Under the pieces are notes generated by a model. It had not been told where the DNA came from and made no database searches. It saw only the letters and a list, made by a program, of their open reading frames with translations. Positions 1 through 7,718 of a stretch of 64,000 nucleotides of DNA are shown piece by piece. Positions within the stretch are counted from its first letter, which is position 1; each line of letters opens with the position of its first letter. Location of the stretch: assembly GCA_035546935.1 (NCBI GenBank), contig DASZVP010000001.1:29607-93606 (forward strand), given 5' to 3'. The stretch comes from DASZVP01 sp035546935 (GTDB lineage Bacteria; Patescibacteriota; Saccharimonadia; Saccharimonadales; UBA4665). The position numbers were made by a program, and so were the translations under genes.

Positions 1-1
1 G

Positions 2-61
2 GGCGATTTGATCTCTGTTGACACCAGCACAGGCGCGTACCGCGAACGCGTTAAAGACTAA
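2..61 (+). CDS. efp: elongation factor P, C-terminal end (partial)
   Basis: Only the last 19 codons are inside the window. They read GDLISVDTSTGAYRERVKD and then stop. This matches the end of the third domain of EF-P, where related proteins read roughly 'GD.I.VDTRTGEY..RV'. EF-P rescues ribosomes stalled at polyproline. The stop codon overlaps the last codon of the convergent ribbon-helix-helix gene by 4 bases. The call rests on a short tail, so it is likely rather than certain. Confidence 0.7.
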   Translation, partial: GDLISVDTSTGAYRERVKD

Positions 62-291
62 CCTTTAAGATATTTCTTCAGACCGGCCCGCATTTTACGC
101 TGGTGTAGCGTTTTGAAAACTTCTTCTATGTCTGCATGGGCAAATTCGTGCGGCTGCAGATACCACAGCAATGCGATACGAATGATGTCGCTACGGGTGG
201 TATATTCCTGCTCTGCTGCCTGATCAACCCTGTCGAGCAGGGCGGTATTTATTGTAAGGGTTATGCGCTGAGACGCCAGTTTCTTACTCAT
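58..291 (-). CDS. ribbon-helix-helix (CopG/ParD-like) DNA-binding protein
   Basis: A 77-residue protein starting at MSKKLASQ. The segment SQRITLTINTALLDRVDQ is a typical RHH beta strand followed by helix A, and 'TRSDIIRIALLWYL' is helix B. RHH proteins bind DNA as dimers and often repress their own promoter. The frame stays open 14 codons further upstream. That stretch (YILYTSLFTPHKI) coincides with a palindromic AT-rich motif repeated at 3515-3551, so it is more likely operator or promoter DNA than coding, and I chose the inner ATG. No partner toxin gene is adjacent. It could be a solitary regulator or an orphan antitoxin. Confidence 0.75.
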   Translation of the reverse strand: MSKKLASQRITLTINTALLDRVDQAAEQEYTTRSDIIRIALLWYLQPHEFAHADIEEVFKTLHQRKMRAGLKKYLKG

Positions 292-304
292 GATTTTATG
301 GGGT

Positions 305-340
305 GTAAAAAGTGATGTATAAAGTATATACATTTTTTAC
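305..340. promoter_or_regulatory. palindromic AT-rich motif, copy 1 (possible RHH operator)
   Basis: GTAAAAAGTGAT is followed by a near-palindrome, TGTATA-AAG-TATATACA, and then TTTTTTAC. The motif sits immediately upstream of the RHH gene start and also in front of the tlyA promoter. A close copy lies at 3515-3551. Position and symmetry suit an autoregulatory operator, but this is inferred. Confidence 0.4.
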
Positions 341-380
341 AGAGGAAAAATTAAATGTTGAAAGTTGATAAAATAATTTA

Positions 381-1097
381 ATGAAACAGCGGCTGGATCA
401 GGCGCTAGTGCAGCGGAAAATAGTTGCTACCCGCTCTCAGGCGGAGAGCTATATTAAGCTGGGTGAGGTGAAAGTCGACGGCCGATATGTGACCAAGCCT
501 GGCACGCTGGTGGCCGAAGATACGAAACTGGAGCTGACGGTCAAAGAGCAGTATGTCAGTCGGGCGGCGCTTAAGCTGGCCAGTGTAGCGCAGGCACTAA
601 AGCTCGATTTTAAGAATAAAACGGTGCTGGATGTGGGCAGCAGCACGGGTGGTTTTACCGATTATGCGCTGCAGCATGGGGCGGCCAAGGTCATTGCGGT
701 GGAATCGGGTACAGATCAGTTGCACCAGAGCTTAAAAGGTCACCAACAGATTGAACTTCATGAAAAGACTGATATAAGAGACTTCCGGACGGAGCAGCAA
801 ATCGATGTCGTAGTAGCTGATGTGTCATTTGTGTCGCTGAGAGAGATCTTGCCAAGTGTGGCGAAGCTTTGTGGCCAGCAGACCCAAATTGTGGCCATGG
901 TGAAGCCGCAGTTTGAGGCAGCAGCCAGCAGCCTGAAGCACAAGGGCGTAATTAAAAACGACAAAATGCGCCGGCAGATTCTGAAAGATTTTGAGGAGTG
1001 GGCTAAATCAAAATTCGTGATCATAGATAAGGCCGACTCGGCAGTGGCGGGCGCCAAAGGAAACCAAGAACGTTTTTATCTGCTTAAGCTATACTGA
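381..1097 (+). CDS. tlyA: TlyA family rRNA 2'-O-methyltransferase
   Basis: A 238-residue protein. Residues 1-60 form an S4 RNA-binding domain (KQRLDQALVQRKIVATRSQA). An FtsJ/RrmJ-like SAM methyltransferase domain follows, with DVGSSTGGFTD as the SAM loop, 'VVADVSFVS' as the acidic strand and 'AMVKPQFEA' carrying the family lysine. In characterised homologues TlyA 2'-O-methylates cytidines in 16S and 23S rRNA; older annotations call it hemolysin. Length is normal for the family. A -10 box TAAAAT (369-374) ends exactly 6 nt before the ATG, so the mRNA is probably leaderless. The next gene starts 5 nt downstream. Confidence 0.93.
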   Translation: MKQRLDQALVQRKIVATRSQAESYIKLGEVKVDGRYVTKPGTLVAEDTKLELTVKEQYVSRAALKLASVAQALKLDFKNKTVLDVGSSTGGFTDYALQHGAAKVIAVESGTDQLHQSLKGHQQIELHEKTDIRDFRTEQQIDVVVADVSFVSLREILPSVAKLCGQQTQIVAMVKPQFEAAASSLKHKGVIKNDKMRRQILKDFEEWAKSKFVIIDKADSAVAGAKGNQERFYLLKLY

Positions 1098-1101
1098 CGT
1101 T

Positions 1102-1758
1102 ATGTATTTTGCATCGCGTCAGCAGGCCGGTCGAATGCTGGCCCAGGAGCTAGCGAAAAAATACCGTTATGAAAACTGTGCCGTAATCGGCATTAGTGAT
1201 GGCGGTGTCGTAGTGGCCGAAGAGGTTGCTTCGGTTCTGCATTGCTCGCTGATGATGTTGGCTACAGCAGAAATTACGCTGCCGCGTGAGTTGGATCCGG
1301 TGGCGGGCATGACGGACAGCGGCCAGATGACTTTCAATTCGCAATTTTCACACGGTGAAATTGAGGAAATGATGAGCGAATTCCACGGCTACATTGAACA
1401 GCAGAAACTGAGCCGCATGCATGATATGAACCGTCTGGTCGGGCAGGGCGGAATAACAGATAAGACAATGTTACGCGGACACAATGTGATCGTGGTTTTG
1501 GACGGCCTGAAAGACAGCTTTGCGCTGGATATCGCGGCAGATTTTTTGAAACCGATCGCCGTGGAAAAATTTATTGTTGCGGCACCGCTGGCCAGTGTGC
1601 CAGCCGTCGACCGCATGCATGTGCTGGCCGACGAAGTTTACTGCCTGAGCGTCATCAAAGATTATTTCGACACCAATCACTATTACGAAGACAACAATTT
1701 GCCTCGGCACGACGAGCTCACCAAGAAAATTCAGGACGTGATTTTAAACTGGCACTAG
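1102..1758 (+). CDS. phosphoribosyltransferase-like protein with degenerate PRPP loop
   Basis: A 218-residue protein resembling the stand-alone phosphoribosyltransferase family COG1926. The N-terminus has the usual 'VIGISDGGVVVAEEVASVL' segment and the C-terminus the family 'DYFDTNHYYED' region. The PRPP-binding motif, normally VVDDG(I/V)xTG, is here VVLDGLKDSF; one acidic residue and the Thr-Gly are lost, so catalysis is doubtful. It starts 4 nt after the tlyA stop. A -10 box TATACT (1090-1095) lies inside the end of tlyA, 6 nt before the ATG, suggesting its own leaderless transcript. The end overlaps the convergent regulator gene by 4 nt. Confidence 0.65.
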   Translation: MYFASRQQAGRMLAQELAKKYRYENCAVIGISDGGVVVAEEVASVLHCSLMMLATAEITLPRELDPVAGMTDSGQMTFNSQFSHGEIEEMMSEFHGYIEQQKLSRMHDMNRLVGQGGITDKTMLRGHNVIVVLDGLKDSFALDIAADFLKPIAVEKFIVAAPLASVPAVDRMHVLADEVYCLSVIKDYFDTNHYYEDNNLPRHDELTKKIQDVILNWH

Positions 1759-2408
1759 TTAAGGTGTTTGCGCAGGCCCTCGATGTCACGCAGCAAGATC
1801 AAAGATTGTTTGTTGCGTAGCAGGCCTTTGCGCTCCAGTGCGGAGAGCTCGCGGCTGGTTGTCTCGCGGGTGGCATTCACAGAGCTGGCAATGTCCTGAT
1901 GGCGCAAAGGCACATCGATTAAGATGCCGTCGTCGGTGGCTTTGCCAAAGCGGTGACTCATGGTCACCAGGAAGGAAATGATCCGCTCGCGCACCGAGCG
2001 GTATTCCAGATTTAAGATGCGCTCACTGTGCAAGCGGTACATCTCAAGAGTCATATCTAGGAGCGGGGCTAGGGTGTCCGGTTCTTTTTCAATGTATTCG
2101 AGGAATGTTTTGCGGCTAATTTGCCAGGTGATGGTCGGGGCCAGCGCTTGATAAATAACAGAGCGTTCTTGGCCGGTGATGGCCCAAATAAGCGGGAAGA
2201 GCTCTTCGTCCTTGCGGATAATGAGCAGGTTTTCTTCGTTGTACTTGGTGATGTCGTAAGCTTTGACTAAACCTTGGTATATATAAAAAACGCCCGGCGG
2301 GGTTTCGCCGGGACGAATGATAAAATCACCCTTCCGAAATGTCTGTCGCACCCCCTTCAGCCTGAACAGTTCCACCAGTTCGGCTGTCTGTTTTAGAGTA
2401 GCCAACAT
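1755..2408 (-). CDS. Crp/Fnr family transcriptional regulator
   Basis: A 217-residue protein. Residues about 15-125 form a cyclic-nucleotide-binding-like beta roll (GDFIIRPGETPPGVFYIYQG). Residues about 150-215 form a winged helix with the Crp signature around 'DIASSVNATRETTSREL'. There is no N-terminal cysteine cluster, so it is not an Fnr-type iron-sulfur sensor; the ligand is unknown. A -10 box CATAAT ends 6 nt upstream of the ATG on the minus strand, so the message is probably leaderless. It is divergent from the PH-domain gene at 2566. The shared intergenic DNA contains the palindrome CTCAGG-CTAT-CCTGAG (about 2519-2534), a plausible operator, though there is no direct evidence that this protein binds it. 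Confidence 0.87.
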   Translation of the reverse strand: MLATLKQTAELVELFRLKGVRQTFRKGDFIIRPGETPPGVFYIYQGLVKAYDITKYNEENLLIIRKDEELFPLIWAITGQERSVIYQALAPTITWQISRKTFLEYIEKEPDTLAPLLDMTLEMYRLHSERILNLEYRSVRERIISFLVTMSHRFGKATDDGILIDVPLRHQDIASSVNATRETTSRELSALERKGLLRNKQSLILLRDIEGLRKHLN

Positions 2409-2518
2409 ATGTTTATTATGATCATTTCAGCCTCCACTGTCAAATAGAGGCCATCTTCTGGCGACTGTGATTAAAATCTCTACGAATTTGTTAGGTATTT
2501 AACGGTTATTTTCAGTTT

Positions 2519-2534
2519 CTCAGGCTATCCTGAG
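2519..2534. promoter_or_regulatory. palindrome upstream of PH-domain gene
   Basis: The perfect 6-bp inverted repeat CTCAGG-CTAT-CCTGAG lies about 30 nt before the start at 2566 and in the same intergenic space as the divergent Crp/Fnr gene. It could be a regulator site or simply a small hairpin. The role is inferred only from position and symmetry. Confidence 0.3.
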
Positions 2535-2565
2535 GGCATCAGACGGGGTCTGAGGGGAGGTCAAA

Positions 2566-3489
2566 ATGGTCACAAAAAAATCAATTGAAGATCAGCTTAA
2601 AAAACTCGATTTTAATCTGTTAGGCTGGGGTCGGAGCGAGGCCCGCGAGCTGCACCATGTTATCCTGCCAGACGAAGAAATTTATGAACTTGTGAACGGC
2701 ATTTATGAGGGTGGTTTTGCGCTCCTGGTGGCCACCAATGTGCGGGTACTGCTGCTCGACAAGAAGCCGCTCAACTACCTCTCTGTCGAAGATATACGTT
2801 TCGATATGATCAGTGAAATCGATTACGGGCACCGGCTAATAGGAGCCCGTATTAGTATCAGCACCGGTTCGAAGAACCTGCAGTTTACCAGTTTCAACCA
2901 GCCGCGCCTGCGCAAACTGATTACGCACGTGCAGCACTGTATGGCTGAAACCAAACAGCGCGCAGCCGAGCATCAACAGGATCAAAAGCAGCACCTAGAG
3001 GAGATCAACAAGCAGCTTCAGATTTACTTGAAAGCGCAGGAGGCGCAGCAGCAAACGCTGAGGCAACAGTTAGAAGTCGCCCGTATGAATGGTGGTCAGG
3101 TCCCGGCAGCGGCGCCGGTACGCCCCAGCAATGAACTGTCAGATTATCTATTTGCCCAAAGCTTGCTTCAGCAATATCAGCAAGCTTCCGGCCAGCCGGT
3201 TGCTGAGCAGTTGCCAGCTCTTGACTTACCGGTGGCAAGCGTACCGGCGCCCATTGATCCTCAGGGTGCAGTCACAAGGGATGACTTGAAGGATATGTAT
3301 GAAGCCGGCTATCAGGAAGTCTTTGGCAAAACGCACGCTCCGGCATCGTCAACTTTGGCCTCTGTGCCGGCCGAGCCTAACCCGCTGCAGGTGGCTTATT
3401 CCAAGCTGCCGCTGGCCATGCGAAACGTAAAGTTTGGCCGGCCATCATTCCACGCCCACAGCCAGGCCTCAGTGGCCGAGTCCTCTTAG
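2566..3489 (+). CDS. bacterial PH-domain (YokE-like) protein with coiled coil
   Basis: A 307-residue protein of unknown role. Residues about 30-125 resemble bacterial PH domains of the YokE/YdjZ type (ALLVATNVRVLLLDKKPL, then 'ISISTGSKNLQFTSF'). Residues about 125-175 are rich in Gln, Glu and Lys (LEEINKQLQIYLKAQEAQQQ) and are likely a coiled coil. The rest is low complexity. There is no signal peptide or membrane segment, so it is probably cytoplasmic. The start is well set by a GGGGAGG ribosome site. It is flanked by the divergent Crp/Fnr gene and the convergent ychF. Confidence 0.65.
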   Translation: MVTKKSIEDQLKKLDFNLLGWGRSEARELHHVILPDEEIYELVNGIYEGGFALLVATNVRVLLLDKKPLNYLSVEDIRFDMISEIDYGHRLIGARISISTGSKNLQFTSFNQPRLRKLITHVQHCMAETKQRAAEHQQDQKQHLEEINKQLQIYLKAQEAQQQTLRQQLEVARMNGGQVPAAAPVRPSNELSDYLFAQSLLQQYQQASGQPVAEQLPALDLPVASVPAPIDPQGAVTRDDLKDMYEAGYQEVFGKTHAPASSTLASVPAEPNPLQVAYSKLPLAMRNVKFGRPSFHAHSQASVAESS

Positions 3490-3514
3490 ACTTTTACATG
3501 TGATTTTTTGAAGA

Positions 3515-3551
3515 GTAAAAAGTGATATATAAAATATATCTCTTTTTGTAG
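3515..3551. promoter_or_regulatory. palindromic AT-rich motif, copy 2
   Basis: The sequence begins GTAAAAAGTGAT, as in the motif at 305-340. It carries the perfect palindrome GATATAT-AAA-ATATATC (about 3524-3540) and then a T-rich tail. It sits between the 3' ends of the PH-domain gene and ychF, where no promoter is obviously needed. It may be a second binding site of the regulator at 58-291 or the relic of a duplicated promoter. Confidence 0.4.
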
Positions 3552-3598
3552 GCACCCATTTGATGCGCAAGACTGCGCGCGATAGCGCGGCGGCGGGG

Positions 3599-4681
3599 CT
3601 ACTTACTAACGTTGAACTTGAATTCGACGACATCGTCAGGCTGCATAACGTAGGTTTTGCCTTCGGTACGGACCTTGCCGGCGCTGCGCGCAGCCGCCAG
3701 TGAGCCAGCGGCAAGCAGATCGCCGTAGTTGACGATGTCGGCGGCAATAAAGCCGCGCTCGAAGTCGCCGTGAATAACGCCGGCGGCTTGTGGGGCGGTG
3801 GCACCTTGGGTTACAGTCCAGGCGCGGACTTCTTTTTCTCCGGCGGTCAGGTAACTTTGCAGGCCAAGTGTTTTATAGGCCGCGTGAATTAATTGGACCA
3901 GTCCTGATTCTTGCTGGCCATAACTCTCTAAGAGTTCCGCAGCATCAGCCGCATCCAGTGCGGCCAGTTCGCTTTCGAGCTTGGCGCAGACGAACAGCGC
4001 TTGGGCGGGAGCGACCATTTCGCGCAAGCGCGACTGCAGCGCGGAGTCGTTCAGACCAGCCTCATCAACATTGAACACATAGATGATGGGCTTGGTGGTT
4101 AGGAGCTGCAAGTCGGCAATTAGCTCCAGGTCTAAATCAGGGTGTTTCCAGAGGGGATCGCCGTTATTTAAAAATGTGTTCGCGGCTGCCAGGGCGTCGG
4201 CAACCGGCTTCAATTTGGGGTTGGCACGGGCTTCTTTTTCTGTTTTCGGCAGCCGATTGCCGACCGTTTGCAAATCGGCCAGCACTAGCTCTGTGTTGAT
4301 GACATCAATGTCTTTGGCTGGGTCATGTGCCTCATCAACATGCTGCACATTAGGATCATCGAAAGCACGTACGACCTGGGCGATAGCGTTGGTAGTGCGG
4401 ATGTGGCTCAAGAATTGATTGCCCAGGCCTTCGCCGGTGGAGGCGCCAGCTACTAGGCCGGCAATATCCACAAAAGTAACCGTCGCTGGCTTAATCGGCG
4501 CGCCGCCGTACAGCTCGCTCAGCTTGTCCAGCCGAGGATCGGGAACAGGCACAATGCCGGTGTTGGGCTCAATGGTGGCAAAAGGATAGTTGGCTGCCAG
4601 CACTTGGCTGCCGGTCAACGCGTTAAATAACGTCGATTTGCCTACGTTGGGCAGGCCGACGATGCCTATGCTTAAGCTCAC
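3599..4681 (-). CDS. ychF: redox-regulated ATPase / OBG-family GTPase YchF
   Basis: A 360-residue protein. The G1 loop is GLPNVGKSTLFN near the N-terminus, followed by 'ANYPFATIEPNTG', 'DIAGLVAGAS' (G3) and 'VFNVDE' in the G4 position; NxxE in place of NKxD is the YchF feature that favours ATP. A C-terminal TGS domain covers the last 85 or so residues. YchF binds ribosomes and affects translation and stress responses in other bacteria. Length is standard. The start is a GTG preceded by AAGGAG. Transcribed alone on the minus strand. Confidence 0.96.
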   Translation of the reverse strand: MSLSIGIVGLPNVGKSTLFNALTGSQVLAANYPFATIEPNTGIVPVPDPRLDKLSELYGGAPIKPATVTFVDIAGLVAGASTGEGLGNQFLSHIRTTNAIAQVVRAFDDPNVQHVDEAHDPAKDIDVINTELVLADLQTVGNRLPKTEKEARANPKLKPVADALAAANTFLNNGDPLWKHPDLDLELIADLQLLTTKPIIYVFNVDEAGLNDSALQSRLREMVAPAQALFVCAKLESELAALDAADAAELLESYGQQESGLVQLIHAAYKTLGLQSYLTAGEKEVRAWTVTQGATAPQAAGVIHGDFERGFIAADIVNYGDLLAAGSLAAARSAGKVRTEGKTYVMQPDDVVEFKFNVSK

Positions 4682-4800
4682 GTGCGACTCCTTGCTTTAT
4701 CTGTTATTTTAGCACGGTAAGCCGGGATAAAGGTTGTAAGGTGTTGAGAGGTGCTTTACTATAGATGTAAATACGGCGTGACATAACTGGAGGGCGTGCT

Positions 4801-6276
4801 ATGGCTAAGGCCAAAAAACAGGCTGGGACGAGTCACTGGCTCATTTTAATATTGCTGGCATTGGCCCAGTTTATGGTGGTGCTCGATGTGTCCATTGTGA
4901 ACGTGGCACTGCCATCAATTCAGCGGGCTTTTCATATGTCTGACACCAGCCTGCAGTGGATCGTCACGGCTTACACCCTGAGTTTTGGCGGCTTTTTGCT
5001 GCTGGGCGGCCGCGCCGCCGACCTCTTTGGTCGGCGCAAAGTTTTCCTGTGGGGCGTTCTTTTGTTCACACTGGCATCTTTGGCCGATGGCCTGGCTCAG
5101 TCCGGCGGCCAGCTAACCGCCTTTCGTTTGATTCAAGGCCTGGCCGGAGCGTTTATGTCACCGGCAGCGCTGTCGATTGTTTTGGTGACGTATCGGGAAG
5201 GACATGAGCGCAATGTGGCGCTTAGCGTTTGGGGCGCCGTGGCTTCTGGCGGCGCGGCCGCCGGCGTGCTGTTCGGCGGCATCTTCACGCAGTATCTGGG
5301 CTGGCGCTGGAACTTCTTTGTTAACGTGCCGATCGGCATTTTGGTGGTGGCGGCCGCGCTGCGAATTCTGGACCGCCATGATTCTACCGCCGAGCACAAC
5401 AGTCTCGACTTGCCGGGCGCAGTACTGGTTACCGGCGGTCTGATTTCGCTGGTGTACGGCTTGGTGAAGGCGCCGGCCGATGGCTGGACCGGCCACACGC
5501 CGCTGACGTTCTTTATTATCGCGGCCGTGGCGCTGGTTGCCTTTGTGATCAACGAACAGCGCACTAAACATCCGCTGATTCCGCTGAAGATTTTCCGCAT
5601 CCGCAACCTGTCCGGTGCTGACTCACTGATGTTATTCATGGCCGCCGGCATGTTCTCGATTTTCTTCTTTACCACGCTGTACATGCAGGTGGTACTGCAC
5701 TACACGCCAATTCGCACCGGCCTGAGCTTTTTGATCGTGCCGCTAGCCGTGGCAATCACTGCTACCAACGTGCCGCGGATTATTCAGCGCGTCGGCTACA
5801 AGCCAATTTTGATTGTGGCACCGCTGTTTGTGAGCGGCGGCCTGTTCTATCTGTCGCACATCCCAGTCGATGGCACTTTCTGGGGTAATGTCGCGCCCGG
5901 TCTGATCCTGATGGGCTTGGGCATGGGCGGCACTTTTGTGTCTGCAACCATTGCCGCCACCTCTGGTGTGCCGCATCACGAATCGGGCTTGGCCTCAGGT
6001 CTTTTGAACACTTCTCAGCAAGTTGGTGGCGCCCTGGGCCTGGCCGTTTTGACTGGTATTTCTACCTCTAGCGCCATGCACTACATTCATAACCTGCATC
6101 TTCACGCCGCGCCAACCGCTCACCAGATCACTGTCGGCACCGTTCACGGTTTCCATGACGGCTACCTGATCGGCTCAACCTTTGGCATCGCTGCTTCGCT
6201 ATTGGCTCTGACGGTCATTCGTCGCCAAAGTGCCAAATCTGACCCCAGCCACGGGGAAGCGGCCATCGCTATCTAG
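4801..6276 (+). CDS. MFS drug exporter, DHA2 (EmrB/QacA) family
   Basis: A 491-residue protein with about 14 hydrophobic segments. The first helix carries the DHA2 signature 'LDVSIVNVALPSIQ', followed by 'GGRAADLFGRRKVF' (motif A) between helices 2 and 3. Members are proton-driven exporters of toxic compounds; the substrate here cannot be read from the sequence. A promoter-like TTGTAA/TACTAT pair with a 17-nt spacer lies upstream, and GGAGGG precedes the ATG. It is a single-gene unit between the divergent ychF and the convergent toxin-antitoxin pair. Confidence 0.9.
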   Translation: MAKAKKQAGTSHWLILILLALAQFMVVLDVSIVNVALPSIQRAFHMSDTSLQWIVTAYTLSFGGFLLLGGRAADLFGRRKVFLWGVLLFTLASLADGLAQSGGQLTAFRLIQGLAGAFMSPAALSIVLVTYREGHERNVALSVWGAVASGGAAAGVLFGGIFTQYLGWRWNFFVNVPIGILVVAAALRILDRHDSTAEHNSLDLPGAVLVTGGLISLVYGLVKAPADGWTGHTPLTFFIIAAVALVAFVINEQRTKHPLIPLKIFRIRNLSGADSLMLFMAAGMFSIFFFTTLYMQVVLHYTPIRTGLSFLIVPLAVAITATNVPRIIQRVGYKPILIVAPLFVSGGLFYLSHIPVDGTFWGNVAPGLILMGLGMGGTFVSATIAATSGVPHHESGLASGLLNTSQQVGGALGLAVLTGISTSSAMHYIHNLHLHAAPTAHQITVGTVHGFHDGYLIGSTFGIAASLLALTVIRRQSAKSDPSHGEAAIAI

Positions 6277-6289
6277 ATTGCCCGGTAGG

Positions 6290-6565
6290 CTAGTTGCGGG
6301 CGACTGATTTGTGCAAAATTGAAGCAGCCAAAGTTTGGTAGGGCAGACCCTCTTCTAGGGCTTTGGCTTGTAGGCGCAATAGATCTCGCTCGGACAAACG
6401 GATGTTGATGTTGCGGGTTTTGCTGGCGCTTTGGCCAGCAATTTGCTGCCAGCGGTCTTTTTCGCGCTCTAGGTTAGCGATGCCTTTCAACTCACCCCTG
6501 TCCAGGGCAGCCTCTATGGCTTCGAGCTCGGCTTGCTCCTCATCGCTGAGTATGTAGTATTTCAT
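6290..6565 (-). CDS. CopG/BrnA-like antitoxin
   Basis: A 91-residue protein. The C-terminal half (RNINIRLSERDLLRLQAKAL) is a predicted ribbon-helix-helix of the COG5304 type found with BrnT toxins. The N-terminal part (EEQAELEAIEAALDRGE) is charged and helical, suited to toxin contact. Its ATG overlaps the stop of the toxin gene by 4 bases (ATGA), so the two are translationally coupled. Toxin-first order is the rule for BrnTA. No own promoter is visible. Confidence 0.8.
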   Translation of the reverse strand: MKYYILSDEEQAELEAIEAALDRGELKGIANLEREKDRWQQIAGQSASKTRNINIRLSERDLLRLQAKALEEGLPYQTLAASILHKSVARN

Positions 6566-6846
6566 TGCCTTCTCCTTTCAATGAGATACTTTTTGGTAAA
6601 TTTACGGCTTGGGTAAATTGTCTTCAAAAAAACTTTTTGCTCATCTTCTACGAACGGTTCCACAAAGGCATAGCCCTTAATGTTGACAATGAGCAGCCTC
6701 TGTCCGGGGTATTGCTTTTGATTCGGATGAGCAATGTTGTCCAATAGGGCACGGGCCTTTAAAGCGACTTGCACGTCTTCGAAGCTAACGCCTCGTTCAG
6801 ACTTTAGTTGAAGATTTTTTGCTTCATCCCAGTCTAGTCGCTTCAC
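6562..6846 (-). CDS. BrnT-like ribonuclease toxin
   Basis: A 94-residue protein beginning KRLDWDEAKNLQLKSERGVSF, which fits the BrnT (DUF497) opening 'WDxxKxxxNxxKHGVSF'; the usual His after Lys is Glu-Arg here. BrnT toxins have a RelE-like fold and cleave RNA until neutralised by BrnA. The start is GTG. The promoter is unusually clear: TTGACA (6876-6881 on the minus strand), a 17-nt spacer, TAAGCT, then exactly 6 nt to the GTG, which implies a leaderless message. Its drift from canonical active residues leaves activity open. Confidence 0.75.
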   Translation of the reverse strand: MKRLDWDEAKNLQLKSERGVSFEDVQVALKARALLDNIAHPNQKQYPGQRLLIVNIKGYAFVEPFVEDEQKVFLKTIYPSRKFTKKYLIERRRQ

Positions 6847-7024
6847 AATAACAGCTTATGACATTTAATACTATTTGTCAATAAACATAGCTAGATTTTA
6901 TAAGTGATTTTGGTTACGAAACCTGCCGCTCTGTAAGTTTTTTCATAGGTGTTTTTACCGCTTGGGCTCTATAACAGAGGGTAGAACGCTGTCTCGCTGG
7001 CGCTCAAGACACCAACGTTTATGC

Positions 7025-7053
7025 TTGCATTGCAAACGTGAAGGTGGTATAAA
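7025..7053 (+). promoter_or_regulatory. promoter of the exported-protein gene at 7082
   Basis: TTGCAT (7025-7030), a 17-nt spacer and TATAAA (7048-7053) precede the gene by about 30 nt. The 235-nt gap from 6847 to 7081 otherwise shows only the toxin promoter on the other strand. Confidence 0.5.
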
Positions 7054-7081
7054 TATGTAACAATTTTATTTGGAGAAGAAG

Positions 7082-7552
7082 ATGGCAGGAGTCAACCCAG
7101 AACTAGGTCAACAGCACGAAGGTATGGCCGCCCAAATGCGCGGTGCTTTAACATCAATCCGCCAACATGTTGGCGAAAATGCCGTAATCGCAGCTTTGAC
7201 TGCTAGCGGTATGGTCGCTGCAGGCGTGGGCGCCAGCTCAGCTGAAGCTGCTCCCGTCACTCCTGACCACGTAGCTGCATCTTTTGCGCCTGATCGGACT
7301 AGCGTAAATGGCTTTACGGCCGGCATTAAAAGATCTGTATATGATCACCAAGTAGACATTTGGGCCATCAACCGTAATTCAACTGATGCAGCCCATTTTG
7401 ACGTAAAAGTGGGCCATCGTGATCATTATCGTACTCTTATTGCAGGTGGGGCAAGAGAATATTTTGTCCACTTTCCTAACGGTCGGCATTTGGTAACAGT
7501 TAAGGTGGGCAAGACCGTGGTCGCACAGCGAGAAGTAAACTCCAACAGCTAA
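7082..7552 (+). CDS. small exported or membrane-anchored protein, unknown
   Basis: A 156-residue protein with no recognised family. Residues about 35-60 (VIAALTASGMVAAGVGASSA) are hydrophobic and end in AEA-AP, a plausible signal-peptidase site; the mature part would be about 100 residues of mixed strand. The start at 7082 is preferred over the in-frame TTG at 7070 because GGAG lies 6 nt before it. Base composition is more AT-rich than the pilus genes downstream. A strong terminator follows, so it is a separate unit. Confidence 0.6.
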   Translation: MAGVNPELGQQHEGMAAQMRGALTSIRQHVGENAVIAALTASGMVAAGVGASSAEAAPVTPDHVAASFAPDRTSVNGFTAGIKRSVYDHQVDIWAINRNSTDAAHFDVKVGHRDHYRTLIAGGAREYFVHFPNGRHLVTVKVGKTVVAQREVNSNS

Positions 7553-7570
7553 AGTTAATTCTTAGCAATG

Positions 7571-7611
7571 AAATATAAAAGCAGCTACAACTTGTTGCTG
7601 CTTTTATATTT
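7571..7611 (+). terminator. intrinsic terminator after 7082 gene
   Basis: A long hairpin AAATATAAAAGCAGC / GCTGCTTTTATATTT with an 11-nt loop. The stem ends in an A/T run, so it may work in both directions. Confidence 0.75.
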
Positions 7612-7718
7612 GCCAACTTAAGTAGCTTGTAAGGAGAGGGAGCGTCTGCTATCATCAAGCTAAAGCTTACTAGGCTATTTATTGGGGAAGGCCACATAGG
7701 CCAAGGAATAAAAATAGC

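Noticed and set aside
3469..3804. 111-codon minus-strand ORF over the second palindromic motif
   Set aside because: Mostly antisense shadow of the ychF 3' end; only useful because its translation exposed the resemblance to the upstream region of the RHH gene.
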